In this document: piece after piece, positions 6,867 to 15,073 of the stretch | Layout: each line of letters starts with the position of its first letter | How positions within the stretch are numbered: the first letter of the stretch is position 1 | From: Actinomadura oligospora ATCC 43269 | GTDB taxonomy: Bacteria; Actinomycetota; Actinomycetes; Streptosporangiales; Streptosporangiaceae | Length of the DNA stretch: 48,198 nucleotides | NCBI RefSeq assembly: GCF_000518265.1 | Contig: NZ_JADG01000013.1 | Span: 339,730 to 387,927 of the forward strand | Direction: 5' to 3' | Notes under the pieces: generated by a model | What the model saw: the letters and a program-made list of their open reading frames with translations, nothing else | Told to the model about the DNA's origin: nothing | The model's database searches: none | Position numbers and translations under genes: made by a program

Positions 6867-7727
6867 ATGAAGCGCCGAATCGCCGTGGCCGCCGGCGCGA
6901 CCTCCGTCGGTGCCGTCCTTCTCCTGTCGGGGTGTGGCGGGACGGGAACCAAGGGCGGAACCACCGGTGACATCAAGCTCACCGCGGCCGACGCCGTGAT
7001 CAAGGCGTCCGAGAAGACGGGGAAGGCCGACACGTTCAAGGCCGACCTCACCGTCACCGACTCCGCCAAGGGCGGCTCGGTGCACGCGACCGGGCAGTTC
7101 CGGCTCCGCCCGACGCTCCAGTTCAACGCCACCCTCGACAACGTCTCCAAGGGCGGGCAGGGCCTGTCCGGGCTGAGCGGGCAGGCGATCTTCACCGGGG
7201 AGACCCTGTACGCCAAGGTGCCGCAGCAGTTCAGCCAGTTCGTCGGCGGCAAGCCGTGGGTGAAGATCGGCGTGGCCCAGGCCCAGCAGCAGTCCGGGAT
7301 GGACCTGCGCGGCGTCATCGACCAGATCCAGCAGGTCGACCCGGCCGAGCAGACCAAGATGTTCACCGCGTCCAAGGACGTGCGCAAGGTCGGCGGCGAG
7401 TCCGTGGACGGCGTGCAGACCACGCACTACCAGGGCACCGTGACGGTGAAGGAGGCGCTGCAGCAGCTGACCGCCGAGCAGCGCGCGGACGCCCAGAAGT
7501 GGCTGTCCCGGGCCGCGAACTCCAACCAGAAGATGAACTTCGACCTGTGGGTCGACTCGTCCAACCTGCCGCGCAAGATGGTCACCAAGGGCTCCACGCC
7601 GGGCGGTGACGGTGGCACGGTGACCGTCCTGTACCGCGACTACGGCAAGTCCTTCAAGGTCAGCCCGCCGCCGTCGGACCAGGTGGGCGACTTCTCGCTG
7701 CAGGGCCTGTTCGGCAAGCACAACTGA
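6867..7727 (+). CDS. secreted lipoprotein, LppX/LprG-like (paralog A)
   Basis: 286 residues with a lipoprotein signal: MKRR, a hydrophobic core, and the lipobox LSGC (Cys23), followed by a Gly/Thr-rich linker. The remaining ~250 residues lack membrane segments and are built of alternating polar and hydrophobic stretches, as in the LolA-like beta-sandwich of the LppX/LprA/LprF/LprG family (assignment by resemblance, moderate). RBS AGGAGG at 6853-6858. The C-terminal half is clearly paralogous to the next gene (both have MFTASKDVR and GVQTTHYQGTV). Family members with known structure bind acylated lipids; the ligand here is unknown. Streptomyces also carries lipoprotein genes between rplA and rplJ, so the position is conserved. 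Confidence 0.8.
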   Translation: MKRRIAVAAGATSVGAVLLLSGCGGTGTKGGTTGDIKLTAADAVIKASEKTGKADTFKADLTVTDSAKGGSVHATGQFRLRPTLQFNATLDNVSKGGQGLSGLSGQAIFTGETLYAKVPQQFSQFVGGKPWVKIGVAQAQQQSGMDLRGVIDQIQQVDPAEQTKMFTASKDVRKVGGESVDGVQTTHYQGTVTVKEALQQLTAEQRADAQKWLSRAANSNQKMNFDLWVDSSNLPRKMVTKGSTPGGDGGTVTVLYRDYGKSFKVSPPPSDQVGDFSLQGLFGKHN

Positions 7728-7757
7728 CCCGTACCGAGCCGGTCCGCGTGATCGGAG

Positions 7758-7795
7758 GCGGCCGCACGCATGATCACTTGCGCGCGGCCGCTTGT
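7758..7795 (+). terminator. terminator-like inverted repeat after lipoprotein A
   Basis: GCGGCCGCACGCA pairs with TGCGCGCGGCCGC (one mismatch) around TGATCACT, followed by TTGTTC. Thirty bases after the stop, it is a reasonable terminator though the T-run is short. Confidence 0.55.
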
Positions 7796-7947
7796 TCATG
7801 TCCGCAGCAGGCTCTCGAAGGCACTGTGTCGAGCGTGCCAGATAGCTCCTCCGTGATCGGTGGGTCGGGTGCGTCCGGGGCGTGGGCCCGGCCGGGTGTG
7901 TGAGCGTTCCGGCCCGGGCCTGGGCGGGTGTGCGCACGTCGGGCCGA

Positions 7948-7978
7948 TGACGCCGCTGTCGGTGATCTCCCGTATAGT
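7948..7978 (+). promoter_or_regulatory. promoter candidate for lipoprotein B
   Basis: TATAGT (7973-7978) is an excellent -10 hexamer. The best -35 is TGACGC (7948-7953) at 19 bases, which is weak. The expected start is about 40 bases before the ATG of the second lipoprotein gene, so the two lipoproteins are probably transcribed separately. Confidence 0.5.
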
Positions 7979-8024
7979 GCGCGATCCCCGCGGCTGGTGG
8001 GGATCATCGAAAGGGAGCTTGGTC

Positions 8025-8912
8025 ATGAAGCGTCGTGTCGTCGCCGGATCCGCCGTCTCGGCGGGACTGGTCCTCTCTCTGACCGGGTGCCTCGGTGACT
8101 CCGGAGGCGACAAGGGCACGGGCGCGTCCGGCGGTGGCAAGGGCGTGGTGCTCGCCGCGGCGGACATGGTGCGCAAGTCGTCCGAGAAGACCGCGAAGGT
8201 GGAGACCGTCAAGGCCGAGGTCCAGACCGAGGTCACGGTGCCCAGCGTGGGCAAGCCGGTCACCATGCACATGCGGATGGCGTCGAAGATGCGCCCCGAG
8301 CCGGCGTTCCGGATGACCATCGACTCGATGAGCATGGGCGGCAGGAGCATGGCCGGCCAGGGCGGCATGGAGATGATCATGGTCGGCCGGACCATGTACA
8401 TGAAGTCGGCGGCGTTCGCGCAGCTGTCGCACGGCAAGCCGTGGCTGAAGCTGTCCTCCTCCGATATGGGCGCCGCGGCCGGGCAGAGCTTCGACCAGCT
8501 GATCGAGCAGCAGAAGCAGGCCGACCCGGCCGACCAGACCAGGATGTTCACCGCCTCCAAGGACGTCCGGGAGGTCGGCAAGGAGACGGTGAACGGCGTC
8601 CAGACCACGCACTACCAGGGCACGGTCTCGGTCCAGGAGATGTCCGCGAAGCTGCCCGCCGCGACGCGGCAGCAGCAGATGAAGAGCTTCCAGAAGCTCG
8701 GCGTCCAGTCGCTCGCGTTCGAACTGTGGGTGGACGGGAAGCAGCTTCCGGCGAAGGTCGTGGTCAGGTCGCCGGAGGGCGCGTCCACGAAGATGAACAC
8801 CACGGTCACCTACTCCGACTGGAACGCCCCCGTCACGGTCACCGCGCCGCCCGCCTCCCAGGTCGGCAGGATGCCGAAGCTGCCCGGCCTCGGCGGCACC
8901 CCCGGGGCCTGA
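8025..8912 (+). CDS. secreted lipoprotein, LppX/LprG-like (paralog B)
   Basis: 295 residues from the ATG at 8025, chosen because it gives a proper signal peptide: MKRR, hydrophobic core, lipobox LTGC (Cys22). The frame stays open upstream to 7860, but that segment is not signal-like and crosses the promoter. Methionine-rich middle (residues about 85-130). The segment ADPADQTRMFTASKDVREVG...GVQTTHYQGTV matches paralog A, so the pair arose by duplication. Probably anchored on the outer face of the membrane; a role in lipid binding is inferred from the family only. It ends 300 bases before rplJ. Confidence 0.8.
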   Translation: MKRRVVAGSAVSAGLVLSLTGCLGDSGGDKGTGASGGGKGVVLAAADMVRKSSEKTAKVETVKAEVQTEVTVPSVGKPVTMHMRMASKMRPEPAFRMTIDSMSMGGRSMAGQGGMEMIMVGRTMYMKSAAFAQLSHGKPWLKLSSSDMGAAAGQSFDQLIEQQKQADPADQTRMFTASKDVREVGKETVNGVQTTHYQGTVSVQEMSAKLPAATRQQQMKSFQKLGVQSLAFELWVDGKQLPAKVVVRSPEGASTKMNTTVTYSDWNAPVTVTAPPASQVGRMPKLPGLGGTPGA

Positions 8913-8962
8913 CCCGCCGGCCCCGCGGCCTTCCGGGCCGCCGGGGCGGTCACCCGCGCGAT

Positions 8963-8992
8963 TTGGCACCGGCGGTCTTCGGCACGTATCGT
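8963..8992 (+). promoter_or_regulatory. rplJL promoter
   Basis: TTGGCA (8963-8968), an 18-base spacer and TATCGT (8987-8992) form a good promoter. The predicted start near 8999 coincides with the beginning of the conserved L10 leader element. The spacer overlaps the 5' arm of a 17-bp inverted repeat. Confidence 0.68.
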
Positions 8993-9015
8993 GTGCTCTG
9001 CCGAAGACCGCCGGT
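8968..9015. repeat. perfect 17-bp inverted repeat across the rplJ start region
   Basis: ACCGGCGGTCTTCGGCA (8968-8984) and its exact reverse complement (8999-9015) flank a 14-base centre that contains the -10 element. The right arm is the conserved 5' end of the L10 leader; the left arm lies upstream of the predicted transcription start and would be transcribed only by read-through from the lipoprotein gene. Confidence 0.9.
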
Positions 9016-9136
9016 CGCCGTTCCTGTGTCCGCACAGCGAACGGCCGAAGGACTCGGCCTCCGATCCGTCGGAGGACGAGCGGCCCGCGTAGGTGAAACG
9101 AGAGCTTCCCGCATGACTTTCCCGTGGTCGTGCCCG
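8999..9136 (+). ncRNA. L10 leader (ribosomal protein autoregulatory mRNA leader)
   Basis: The region starts with CCGAAGACCGCCGGT, which resembles the conserved 5' element of Gram-positive L10 leaders, and contains the second conserved block CGCGTAGGTGAAACG near 9087-9101. Internal pairings are visible, for example TCCGATCCGTCGGA. L10-L12 complexes bind such leaders and repress rplJL. The assignment is by recall of the motif and was not scored against a covariance model. Confidence 0.7.
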
Positions 9137-9175
9137 ACGCCCCGTGCGCCTACGCCGGGGCGTTTCTGCTTTCTT
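9137..9175 (+). terminator. attenuator terminator in the rplJ leader
   Basis: ACGCCCCG (9137-9144) pairs with CGGGGCGT (9156-9163) around an 11-base loop, followed by TTCTGCTTTCTT. It lies 45 bases before the rplJ start and after the L10 leader, the position expected for a transcription attenuator that sets rplJL output. Confidence 0.7.
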
Positions 9176-9218
9176 CGCCCCGGCGGCTTCCCACCCAAGG
9201 TAATCGGAAGGAGGCCAC

Positions 9219-9821
9219 ATGGCTAAGGCCGAGAAGGCCACGGCGATCGCCGAGCTCAAGAACGACTTCGAGAGCTCGAACGGCGCCGTGCTGACCGAGT
9301 ACCGCGGGCTCACGGTCGCCCAGCTCAAGGAGCTGCGCACCAACCTCGGAGAGAACGCGAAGTTCTCCGTGGTGAAGAACACGCTGACCAAGATCGCCGC
9401 TGGCGACGCCGGTGTGGACGAGGACTTCAAGAAGCTTCTTGAGGGCCCGTCCGCCATCGCGTTCGTCCAGGGCGACGTGGTCCAGGCCGCCAAGGGCCTG
9501 CGTGACTTCGCCAAGGCGAACCCGCTGCTGGTGATCAAGGGTGGCTTCGTCGACGGCAAGTCGATGGACGCCTCCGAGATCGCCCAGCTCGCGGACCTGG
9601 AGTCCCGCGAGGTTCTCCTCGCCAAGCTCGCTGGCGCGATGCAGGCGTCCATGGCCAACGCCGCGGCCCTGTTCAACGCGCTGCCGACCAAGACGGCACA
9701 GCTCGCGGAGGCGCTGCGCGCCAAGCGCGAGCAGGCCGGCGAGACGGCCGAGGTTCCGGCCGCCGACGCCGCCGCCGAGGCTCCGGCCGAGGCTGCTGCC
9801 GACGAGGCGTCCGCCGAGTAA
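9219..9821 (+). CDS. rplJ: 50S ribosomal protein L10
   Basis: 200 residues. L10 is the base of the ribosomal stalk: its N-terminal domain binds 23S rRNA and its C-terminal helix carries L7/L12 dimers. Visible signatures are TEYRGLTVAQLKELRTNLGEN (about 25-45), VVKNTLTKIAA, and GGFVDGKSMDASEI. The last ~30 residues are an Ala/Glu/Asp/Pro-rich extension after the L12-binding helix, common in actinobacteria. RBS AAGGAGG. Followed by rplL after 71 bases, together forming the stalk operon under the leader described upstream. Confidence 0.97.
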   Translation: MAKAEKATAIAELKNDFESSNGAVLTEYRGLTVAQLKELRTNLGENAKFSVVKNTLTKIAAGDAGVDEDFKKLLEGPSAIAFVQGDVVQAAKGLRDFAKANPLLVIKGGFVDGKSMDASEIAQLADLESREVLLAKLAGAMQASMANAAALFNALPTKTAQLAEALRAKREQAGETAEVPAADAAAEAPAEAAADEASAE

Positions 9822-9892
9822 CGGTCCGTCCGGACTGAGACCCGCGGTCATCACTGACCACACCCGTACCAAGCCATAGCGGAGGAAACATC

Positions 9893-10279
9893 ATGGCGAA
9901 GCTCAGCACCGAAGAGCTGCTCGACGCTTTCAAGGAAATGACCCTGCTCGAGCTCTCCGGCTTCGTGAAGCTGTTCGAGGAGACCTTCGACGTCAAGGCC
10001 GCCGCCCCGGCCGCCGTCGCCGTCGCCGCCCCGGCCGCCACCGGCGGTGCCGCCGAGGCCGAGGAGCAGGACGAGTTCGACGTCATCCTCGAGGCTGCCG
10101 GCGACAAGAAGATCCAGGTCATCAAGGAGGTGCGCGGCCTGACCTCGCTCGGCCTCAAGGAGGCCAAGGACCTGGTCGACGGCGCGCCGAAGCCGCTGCT
10201 GGAGAAGGTCAACAAGGAGACCGCCGAGAAGGCCAAGGAGGCCCTCGAGAAGGCCGGCGCCACGGTCTCGGTCAAGTAA
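9893..10279 (+). CDS. rplL: 50S ribosomal protein L7/L12
   Basis: 128 residues with the three expected parts: an N-terminal dimerisation and L10-binding helix (LSTEELLDAFKEMTLLELSGF), an Ala-rich flexible hinge (about 38-57), and the C-terminal factor-binding domain with KIQVIKEVRGLTSLGLKEAK and LVDGAPKPL. L12 recruits EF-Tu, EF-G and IF2 to the ribosome. Present in several copies per ribosome, so its downstream terminator and upstream leader set a high, independent expression level. Confidence 0.98.
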   Translation: MAKLSTEELLDAFKEMTLLELSGFVKLFEETFDVKAAAPAAVAVAAPAATGGAAEAEEQDEFDVILEAAGDKKIQVIKEVRGLTSLGLKEAKDLVDGAPKPLLEKVNKETAEKAKEALEKAGATVSVK

Positions 10280-10316
10280 GACCCTTCAAGACTCTCATCT
10301 CAGAGCGTCTTGCCGC

Positions 10317-10363
10317 GCGAGGCGGTCGTCCCACATCGGTGGGACGGCCGCCTCGCCGCTTTT
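10317..10363 (+). terminator. strong terminator of rplJL
   Basis: Eighteen-bp stem (10317-10334 with 10339-10356, one G-U, loop ATCG) followed by CGCTTTT. It isolates rplJL from the Mce operon. Confidence 0.92.
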
Positions 10364-10539
10364 CGGCCCGGGGACAGCCCGGACAGGGGGCTTGGCTCGT
10401 GTGCGCACGATGTGAGTGGCCAGGGGGGACGAAGTTGTCCACAGGTGAGCGCACCGGTTGTGCGGGCTCTCGCACGCCGCGTAGCGTCTCGAGGGTCAGG
10501 GGGGACGAAAGTTTCCCGAAGATTCCTCTGATACCCGCC

Positions 10540-10569
10540 TTGAAGTGCTGGTTCTTGGAGCAGTAGTGT
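10540..10569 (+). promoter_or_regulatory. candidate promoter of the mce operon
   Basis: TTGAAG (10540-10545), an 18-base spacer and TAGTGT (10564-10569). The dyad GTAAGTAACGATTGTCTTAC directly downstream (10580-10599) is placed where a TetR-type repressor could block initiation; many actinobacterial mce operons are regulated by such repressors, but none is encoded here. Confidence 0.45.
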
Positions 10570-10880
10570 CACCCGCGATGTAAGTAACGATTGTCTTACG
10601 ACGTCGCCTTTCGTTGCAGTTGCGGGCTCGTGCCCCTTCCATTTCGGGCGCGGACCGCTACGGTAGTGGCACCCGCCACAGCTACCGGACGGTAGTAACC
10701 GGTCCGGCACCTGATGTCACGGCGGATGTCAGGGCGGCGACCCCGGTGAGCCGGCGGCAAACGGACAACGACAACTGCACGGCGATCCCGTCCGCGGCGC
10801 GGCGGCACGGGACCGCACCCCGCCTGAGTGCTACTCGCTCATTGGTTCCGGATTCCCCCGGCCTGGACGAAAGGTGACGA

Positions 10881-11960
10881 GTGGGCGTCGAAATCAGAGT
10901 CGAGGGGCTGACCAAGTCCTTCGGCCGCCAGGTCATCTGGCAGGACGTGTCGCTGAGCATCCCCGCAGGAGAGATCTCCGTCCTGCTGGGCCCCTCCGGC
11001 ACGGGCAAGTCGGTCTTCCTGAAGTCGCTGGTGGGGCTGTTGAAACCCGACCGCGGCCACATCTACATCGGCGACCGCGACCTGCCCTACCTCCCCGAGC
11101 ACCAGCTCTACGAGACCCGCAAGCTGTTCGGCGTGCTGTTCCAGGACGGCGCCCTGTTCGGGTCGATGAACCTGTTCGACAACATCGCCTTCCCGCTGCG
11201 CGAGCACACCCGCAAGACCGAGGCCGAGGTCAGGCGGATCGTCCTTGAGAAGATGGACCTGGTCGGCCTGATGGGCGCCGAGGGCAAGCTGCCCGGCGAG
11301 ATCTCCGGCGGCATGAAGAAGCGCGCCGGGCTCGCCCGCGCGCTGGTGCTCGACCCCGAGATCCTCCTGGTGGACGAGCCCGACTCCGGCCTCGACCCGG
11401 TCCGCACCGCGTTCCTGAACCAGGTGTTCATCGACCTGAGCGCGCAGCTCGACTGCACCTTCCTGATCGTCACCCACGACATCAACACCGCGCGCACCGT
11501 CCCGGACAACATCGGCCTGCTGTACCAGCGGCACCTGGCGATGTTCGGGCCGCGCGAGATGCTGCTGTCCAGCGAGGAGCCGGTCGTCCGGCAGTTCCTC
11601 AACGCCAGCAAGGTCGGCCCGATCGGCATGTCGGAGGAGAAGGACGCCTCCGAGCTGGAGGCCGAGGCCAAGATGGGCCTCGACTCCGGCAAGCTGCCGC
11701 CGATCCCGCCGCAGCAGATGCCGAGCAACGGCCTGGTCCGGCGCGGCCAGCACGCGCCCGGGGCGTGGTGCGCGGCGCACGGCGTCACCCCGCCGCCCGG
11801 CTCGTTCATCGACGAGCTCGGCCGCAACTGGGTGGACGAGTGGCCGCGGTACGTCGCGTCGATGCAGGCCGGGCAGGCCGCGGGCGGGGCGGGCGTCACT
11901 CCGCCCGGCGGCCCCGGCTTCCCGCCGCCCGCGCCCGGACCGGGCGGTGCCGCGTACTGA
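10881..11960 (+). CDS. mceG: Mce/Mla-type lipid transport ATPase (MceG/Mkl-like)
   Basis: 359 residues from a GTG start with GAAAGGTGACGA ahead. ABC ATPase motifs: Walker A GPSGTGKS (37-44), Q-loop Q88, signature ISGGMKKR (141-148, the MlaF/MceG form), Walker B with D-loop ILLVDEPDSGLDP (161-173), and H-loop in IVTHD. Residues after about 240 form the extra C-terminal region of MceG proteins, here ending in a Pro/Gly/Ala-rich tail. It should power lipid import through the YrbE permease encoded next; the start codon of that gene overlaps this stop (TGATG). In M. tuberculosis the orthologous mkl stands alone between rplL and rpoB; here it heads a full Mce operon. Confidence 0.93.
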   Translation: MGVEIRVEGLTKSFGRQVIWQDVSLSIPAGEISVLLGPSGTGKSVFLKSLVGLLKPDRGHIYIGDRDLPYLPEHQLYETRKLFGVLFQDGALFGSMNLFDNIAFPLREHTRKTEAEVRRIVLEKMDLVGLMGAEGKLPGEISGGMKKRAGLARALVLDPEILLVDEPDSGLDPVRTAFLNQVFIDLSAQLDCTFLIVTHDINTARTVPDNIGLLYQRHLAMFGPREMLLSSEEPVVRQFLNASKVGPIGMSEEKDASELEAEAKMGLDSGKLPPIPPQQMPSNGLVRRGQHAPGAWCAAHGVTPPPGSFIDELGRNWVDEWPRYVASMQAGQAAGGAGVTPPGGPGFPPPAPGPGGAAY

Positions 11961-12856
11961 TGACGAACGAGAGCATCACCCCGGGGGGCATCGGGGGATC
12001 GTCCCCCTCGGGTCGTTCGACCTCCCGGCGCGCGCGCCGCGCCGGGGGAGGAGGAGGCGGCGCCGCCGCGCTCCGCAAGGTCTCCGACGGCGCGGTGAAC
12101 GTCGCCGTCAAGGAACCCGGCCGCTTCTTCGCCCTGTGTCTCGACACGTTCCGGGCGATCTTCAAGTGGCCGTTCCAGTGGCGCGAGTTCATCGAGCAGT
12201 CCTGGTTCATCGTCAGCGTGACCGTCATCCCGACGATGCTGGTCGCGATCCCGTTCGGCGGCATCCTGTCGCTGCAGGTCGGCGGGCTGATCCGGCAGCT
12301 GGGCGCGCAGTCCTACACGGGCGCGACCGCGGTGGTCGCGATCGTCCGCGAGGCCAGCCCGCTGGTGACCTCGCTGCTGGTCGCGGGCGCGGCCGGGTCG
12401 GCGATGTGCGCCGACATCGGCTCGCGGAAGATCCGTGAGGAGATCGACGCGATGGAGGTGCTGGGCATCAACCCCCTGCACCGCCTGGTCGTCCCGCGCA
12501 TGTTCGCCTGCGCGTTCATCGCGCTGTTCCTCAACGGCCTGGTGTCGGTCGTCGGCCTCATCGGCGGCTACGTGTTCAACGTGATGCTGCAGAACGGCAC
12601 GCCGGGCGCGTACCTGGCGTCGTTCAACGCCATCGCGCAGCTGCCCGACCTGCTGCAGGCCGAGTTCAAGGCGTTCGTGTTCGGCATCACCGCCGGGCTC
12701 GTCGCGGCATACAAGGGCCTGAACGCCAAGGGCGGCCCGAAGGGCGTGGGCGACGCGGTCAACCAGACCGTCGTCATCACCTTCATGCTGCTCTTCGTGG
12801 AGAACTTCATCATCTCCACGCTGTACTTCCAGTTCGTCCCGTCGAAGGGCATGTGA
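11960..12856 (+). CDS. yrbEA: MlaE/YrbE-family permease, first subunit
   Basis: 298 residues. An N-terminal Ser/Arg/Gly-rich cytoplasmic segment (about 1-40) precedes the MlaE permease domain, which has an amphipathic interface helix and five or so membrane segments. The family signature is REEIDAMEVLGINPLHRLVVPR near residue 155-176, the coupling element contacted by the ATPase. It forms a heterodimeric membrane channel with the next gene product for lipids handed over by Mce proteins. Starts at the ATG overlapping the mceG stop; the longer upstream frame is an artefact of GC bias. Confidence 0.93.
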   Translation: MTNESITPGGIGGSSPSGRSTSRRARRAGGGGGGAAALRKVSDGAVNVAVKEPGRFFALCLDTFRAIFKWPFQWREFIEQSWFIVSVTVIPTMLVAIPFGGILSLQVGGLIRQLGAQSYTGATAVVAIVREASPLVTSLLVAGAAGSAMCADIGSRKIREEIDAMEVLGINPLHRLVVPRMFACAFIALFLNGLVSVVGLIGGYVFNVMLQNGTPGAYLASFNAIAQLPDLLQAEFKAFVFGITAGLVAAYKGLNAKGGPKGVGDAVNQTVVITFMLLFVENFIISTLYFQFVPSKGM

Positions 12857-13707
12857 GCATGGCCGCCCAAGGAAGGACGGGAAGGGCCGTCAGGACCGCC
12901 GTCAACGCGCCGCTGTCGCGGCTGGACGACTTCGGTCACCAGATGTCGTTCTATGTCCGGGCGTTCGCCTGGACGTTCCGGGTGCTGCGCCGCTACCGCA
13001 CCGAGGTGCTGCGGCTGCTCGCCGAGGTGTCGCTCGGCACCGGCGGGCTCGCGGTGATCGGCGGCTCGGTGGTGATCGTCGGGTTCATGACGTTCTTCAC
13101 CGGTTCGCAGGTCGGCCTGCAGGGCTTCAACTCGCTGAACACGATCGGCGTCTCGGCCTTCACCGGTTTCGTCGCGTCCTACTTCAACACCCGTGAGATC
13201 GCGCCGCTGGTGTCGGCGCTGGCGTTGTCGGCGACGGTCGGCTGCGGGTTCACCGCGCAGCTCGGCGCGATGCGGATCTCGGACGAGATCGACGCGCTGG
13301 AGGTCATGGCCGTCCCGTCGATGCCGTTCCTGGTGACCACCCGCATGATCGCGGGGATGGTCGCGGTGATCCCGCTGTACGTGGTGGGCCTGCTGGCGTC
13401 CTACGGCGCGACCCGGATCGTGGTCACGCTGTTCTACGGGCAGTCGACCGGCACCTACGACCACTACTTCCATCTGTTCCTACCACCGAACGACATCTTG
13501 TGGTCGTTCGGCAAGGTCATCATCTTCTCGGTCCTGGTGATGCTGATCCACTGCTACTACGGCTACAACGCCAGCGGCGGTCCCGCGGGCGTCGGCGTCG
13601 CGGTCGGCCGCGCGGTCCGCACCAGCATCGTCGTGATCAACGTGGCCGACCTGATGCTCGGCATGGCCATCTGGGGTTCCAGCATGAACGTCCGGATCGC
13701 GGGGTGA
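12853..13707 (+). CDS. yrbEB: MlaE/YrbE-family permease, second subunit
   Basis: 284 residues, starting at a GTG that overlaps the previous stop (GTGA); an ATG two codons later is an alternative. The MlaE permease domain is complete, with SDEIDALEVMAVPSMPFLVTTR as the coupling element and several membrane segments, for example VIPLYVVGLLASYGATRIVV and ILWSFGKVIIFSVLVMLIHC. It pairs with the first YrbE subunit. Tight coupling across the three first genes argues for equal production of ATPase and permease. Confidence 0.93.
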   Translation: MSMAAQGRTGRAVRTAVNAPLSRLDDFGHQMSFYVRAFAWTFRVLRRYRTEVLRLLAEVSLGTGGLAVIGGSVVIVGFMTFFTGSQVGLQGFNSLNTIGVSAFTGFVASYFNTREIAPLVSALALSATVGCGFTAQLGAMRISDEIDALEVMAVPSMPFLVTTRMIAGMVAVIPLYVVGLLASYGATRIVVTLFYGQSTGTYDHYFHLFLPPNDILWSFGKVIIFSVLVMLIHCYYGYNASGGPAGVGVAVGRAVRTSIVVINVADLMLGMAIWGSSMNVRIAG

Positions 13708-13714
13708 CAGGGCG

Positions 13715-15073
13715 ATGACCACCCCCCCACCCCCCGCCCCCGCCCCCGCCGTCGGGCCGCCGCGCCGCACCGGACTGAGCCAGCGCACGCAGTACCGGCT
13801 GCTCGGCCTCTCGATGATCGTCGTGATCGTCATGCTGGTCGCGCTCACCATCGGCTTCTACGAGAAGGCGTTCACCCCCGTCCTGAAGGTGAAGGTCGAG
13901 GGCGCGCGCGCCGGGCTGCAGCTGCTGCCGCACTCGGACGTGAAGGTTCGCGGCCTGATCGTCGGCGAGGTGCGCGGCACCCGCGCCACCGAGAACGGCG
14001 CGACCCTCGACCTGGCGCTCGACCCCGACAAGGCCAAGCTCGTCCCGGCCAACGTTCAGGCGCGGCTGCTGCCGAAGACGCTGTTCGGCGAGAAGTACGT
14101 CGACCTGGAGATCCCGGCGCAGGCGGGCCCGCTCGGGCTGAAGCACGGCCAGGTCATCCAGCAGGACCGGTCGCAGGCCGCGGTCGAGATCGACCAGGTG
14201 CTCGACAAGCTGCTTCCACTGCTCCAGGCCGTCCGTCCGGAGAAGCTGAACACGACGCTGAACGCGCTGGCGACGGCGCTCCAGGGCCGCGGCGACCAGA
14301 TCGGCCGCGACCTGGAGCAGGCCGACTCGCTGCTGGCGAAGGTGAACCCGCAGCTCGGCACCCTCGTGCACGACCTGAACGCGCTGTCGGCGACGTCGGA
14401 GATCTACGCGGACGCCACGCCCGACCTCATGCAGGCGCTGCGCAACATCAACGTCACCAGCAAGACGATCACCGACAAGAAGCGGCAGATCGAGGACCTG
14501 ATCCCGATGGTCACCGGGTTCGCCCGCGACGGCGACCGGTTCATGCGGGACAACGGCCCGAAGATCATCGGCTTCAACGTGGCGAACCGTCCCGGCCTCG
14601 AGCTGCTGTCGTACTACTCGCCGTCGCTGCCGTGCGTGTTCAACACCTTCGAGAAGATCAAGCCCGAGATGGAGCGGGTCGCCGGCGGCAACGGCGGCAC
14701 GACCTTCAACCTCACGATCGAGATCGTGAAGCCGCGCCCGGCGTACAAGTACCCGCTGGACCTCCCCGAGGCCAAGGACCGGCGCGGCCCCCGCTGCTAC
14801 AACCTGCCGAACCCGAAGGTCCCGTTCCCGGACTACCTCGCGCGGGACGGCACAGAGGACGACCTGTGGTGGAAGAACCCCGATCCGGCGAACGCCGGCG
14901 GGCGCGGCCGGGCCGTGTCGGACGTCTTCGTGGACCCGGGCGCCATGAGTGAGAAGGACAAGATCAAGAGCATCGTCGGCCCGGCCACCCGCACCCCCGC
15001 GGACCAGGTCACCGACGCCGTTCAGCTGTGGTGGGGCCCGCTCATGCAGGGATCGGTGGTGAACGTCCGATGA
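13715..15073 (+). CDS. mceA: Mce family protein, first of six (MceA position)
   Basis: 452 residues. Pro-rich N-terminus, one transmembrane anchor at about 29-48, then the MCE/MlaD domain (about 55-130: VLKVKVEGARAGLQLLPHSDVKVRGLIVGEV) and a long helical region that in Mce proteins builds a hydrophobic tube across the cell envelope. The C-terminal third contains a Cys pair (LPCVF and PRCYNLP) that could form a disulfide outside the cell. Seven bases separate it from yrbEB. Mce complexes import lipids or sterols; the substrate here is unknown. Confidence 0.92.
   Translation: MTTPPPPAPAPAVGPPRRTGLSQRTQYRLLGLSMIVVIVMLVALTIGFYEKAFTPVLKVKVEGARAGLQLLPHSDVKVRGLIVGEVRGTRATENGATLDLALDPDKAKLVPANVQARLLPKTLFGEKYVDLEIPAQAGPLGLKHGQVIQQDRSQAAVEIDQVLDKLLPLLQAVRPEKLNTTLNALATALQGRGDQIGRDLEQADSLLAKVNPQLGTLVHDLNALSATSEIYADATPDLMQALRNINVTSKTITDKKRQIEDLIPMVTGFARDGDRFMRDNGPKIIGFNVANRPGLELLSYYSPSLPCVFNTFEKIKPEMERVAGGNGGTTFNLTIEIVKPRPAYKYPLDLPEAKDRRGPRCYNLPNPKVPFPDYLARDGTEDDLWWKNPDPANAGGRGRAVSDVFVDPGAMSEKDKIKSIVGPATRTPADQVTDAVQLWWGPLMQGSVVNVR

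Larger units (their letters stand above)
10280..10880. other. rplL-mceG intergenic region
   Basis: 601 bases without a supported gene. After the rplL terminator there is a stretch of lower GC (10500-10620) with the best promoter of the region (10540-10569), then a dyad GTAAG-10-CTTAC (10580-10599) that could be an operator, a small hairpin GTGGC-ACCC-GCCAC (10665-10678), and a further dyad CCGGAC/GTCCGG (10685-10707). From 10720 to the mceG start nothing stands out. Confidence 0.5.

Noticed and set aside
8913..8960. GC-rich dyad after the second lipoprotein as terminator
   Set aside because: The arms need a bulge and there is no T-run; listed only as possible mRNA structure.
10614..10877. 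Small open frame upstream of mceG
   Set aside because: No ribosome-binding site, composition unlike a protein, and it overlaps the presumed operon leader.
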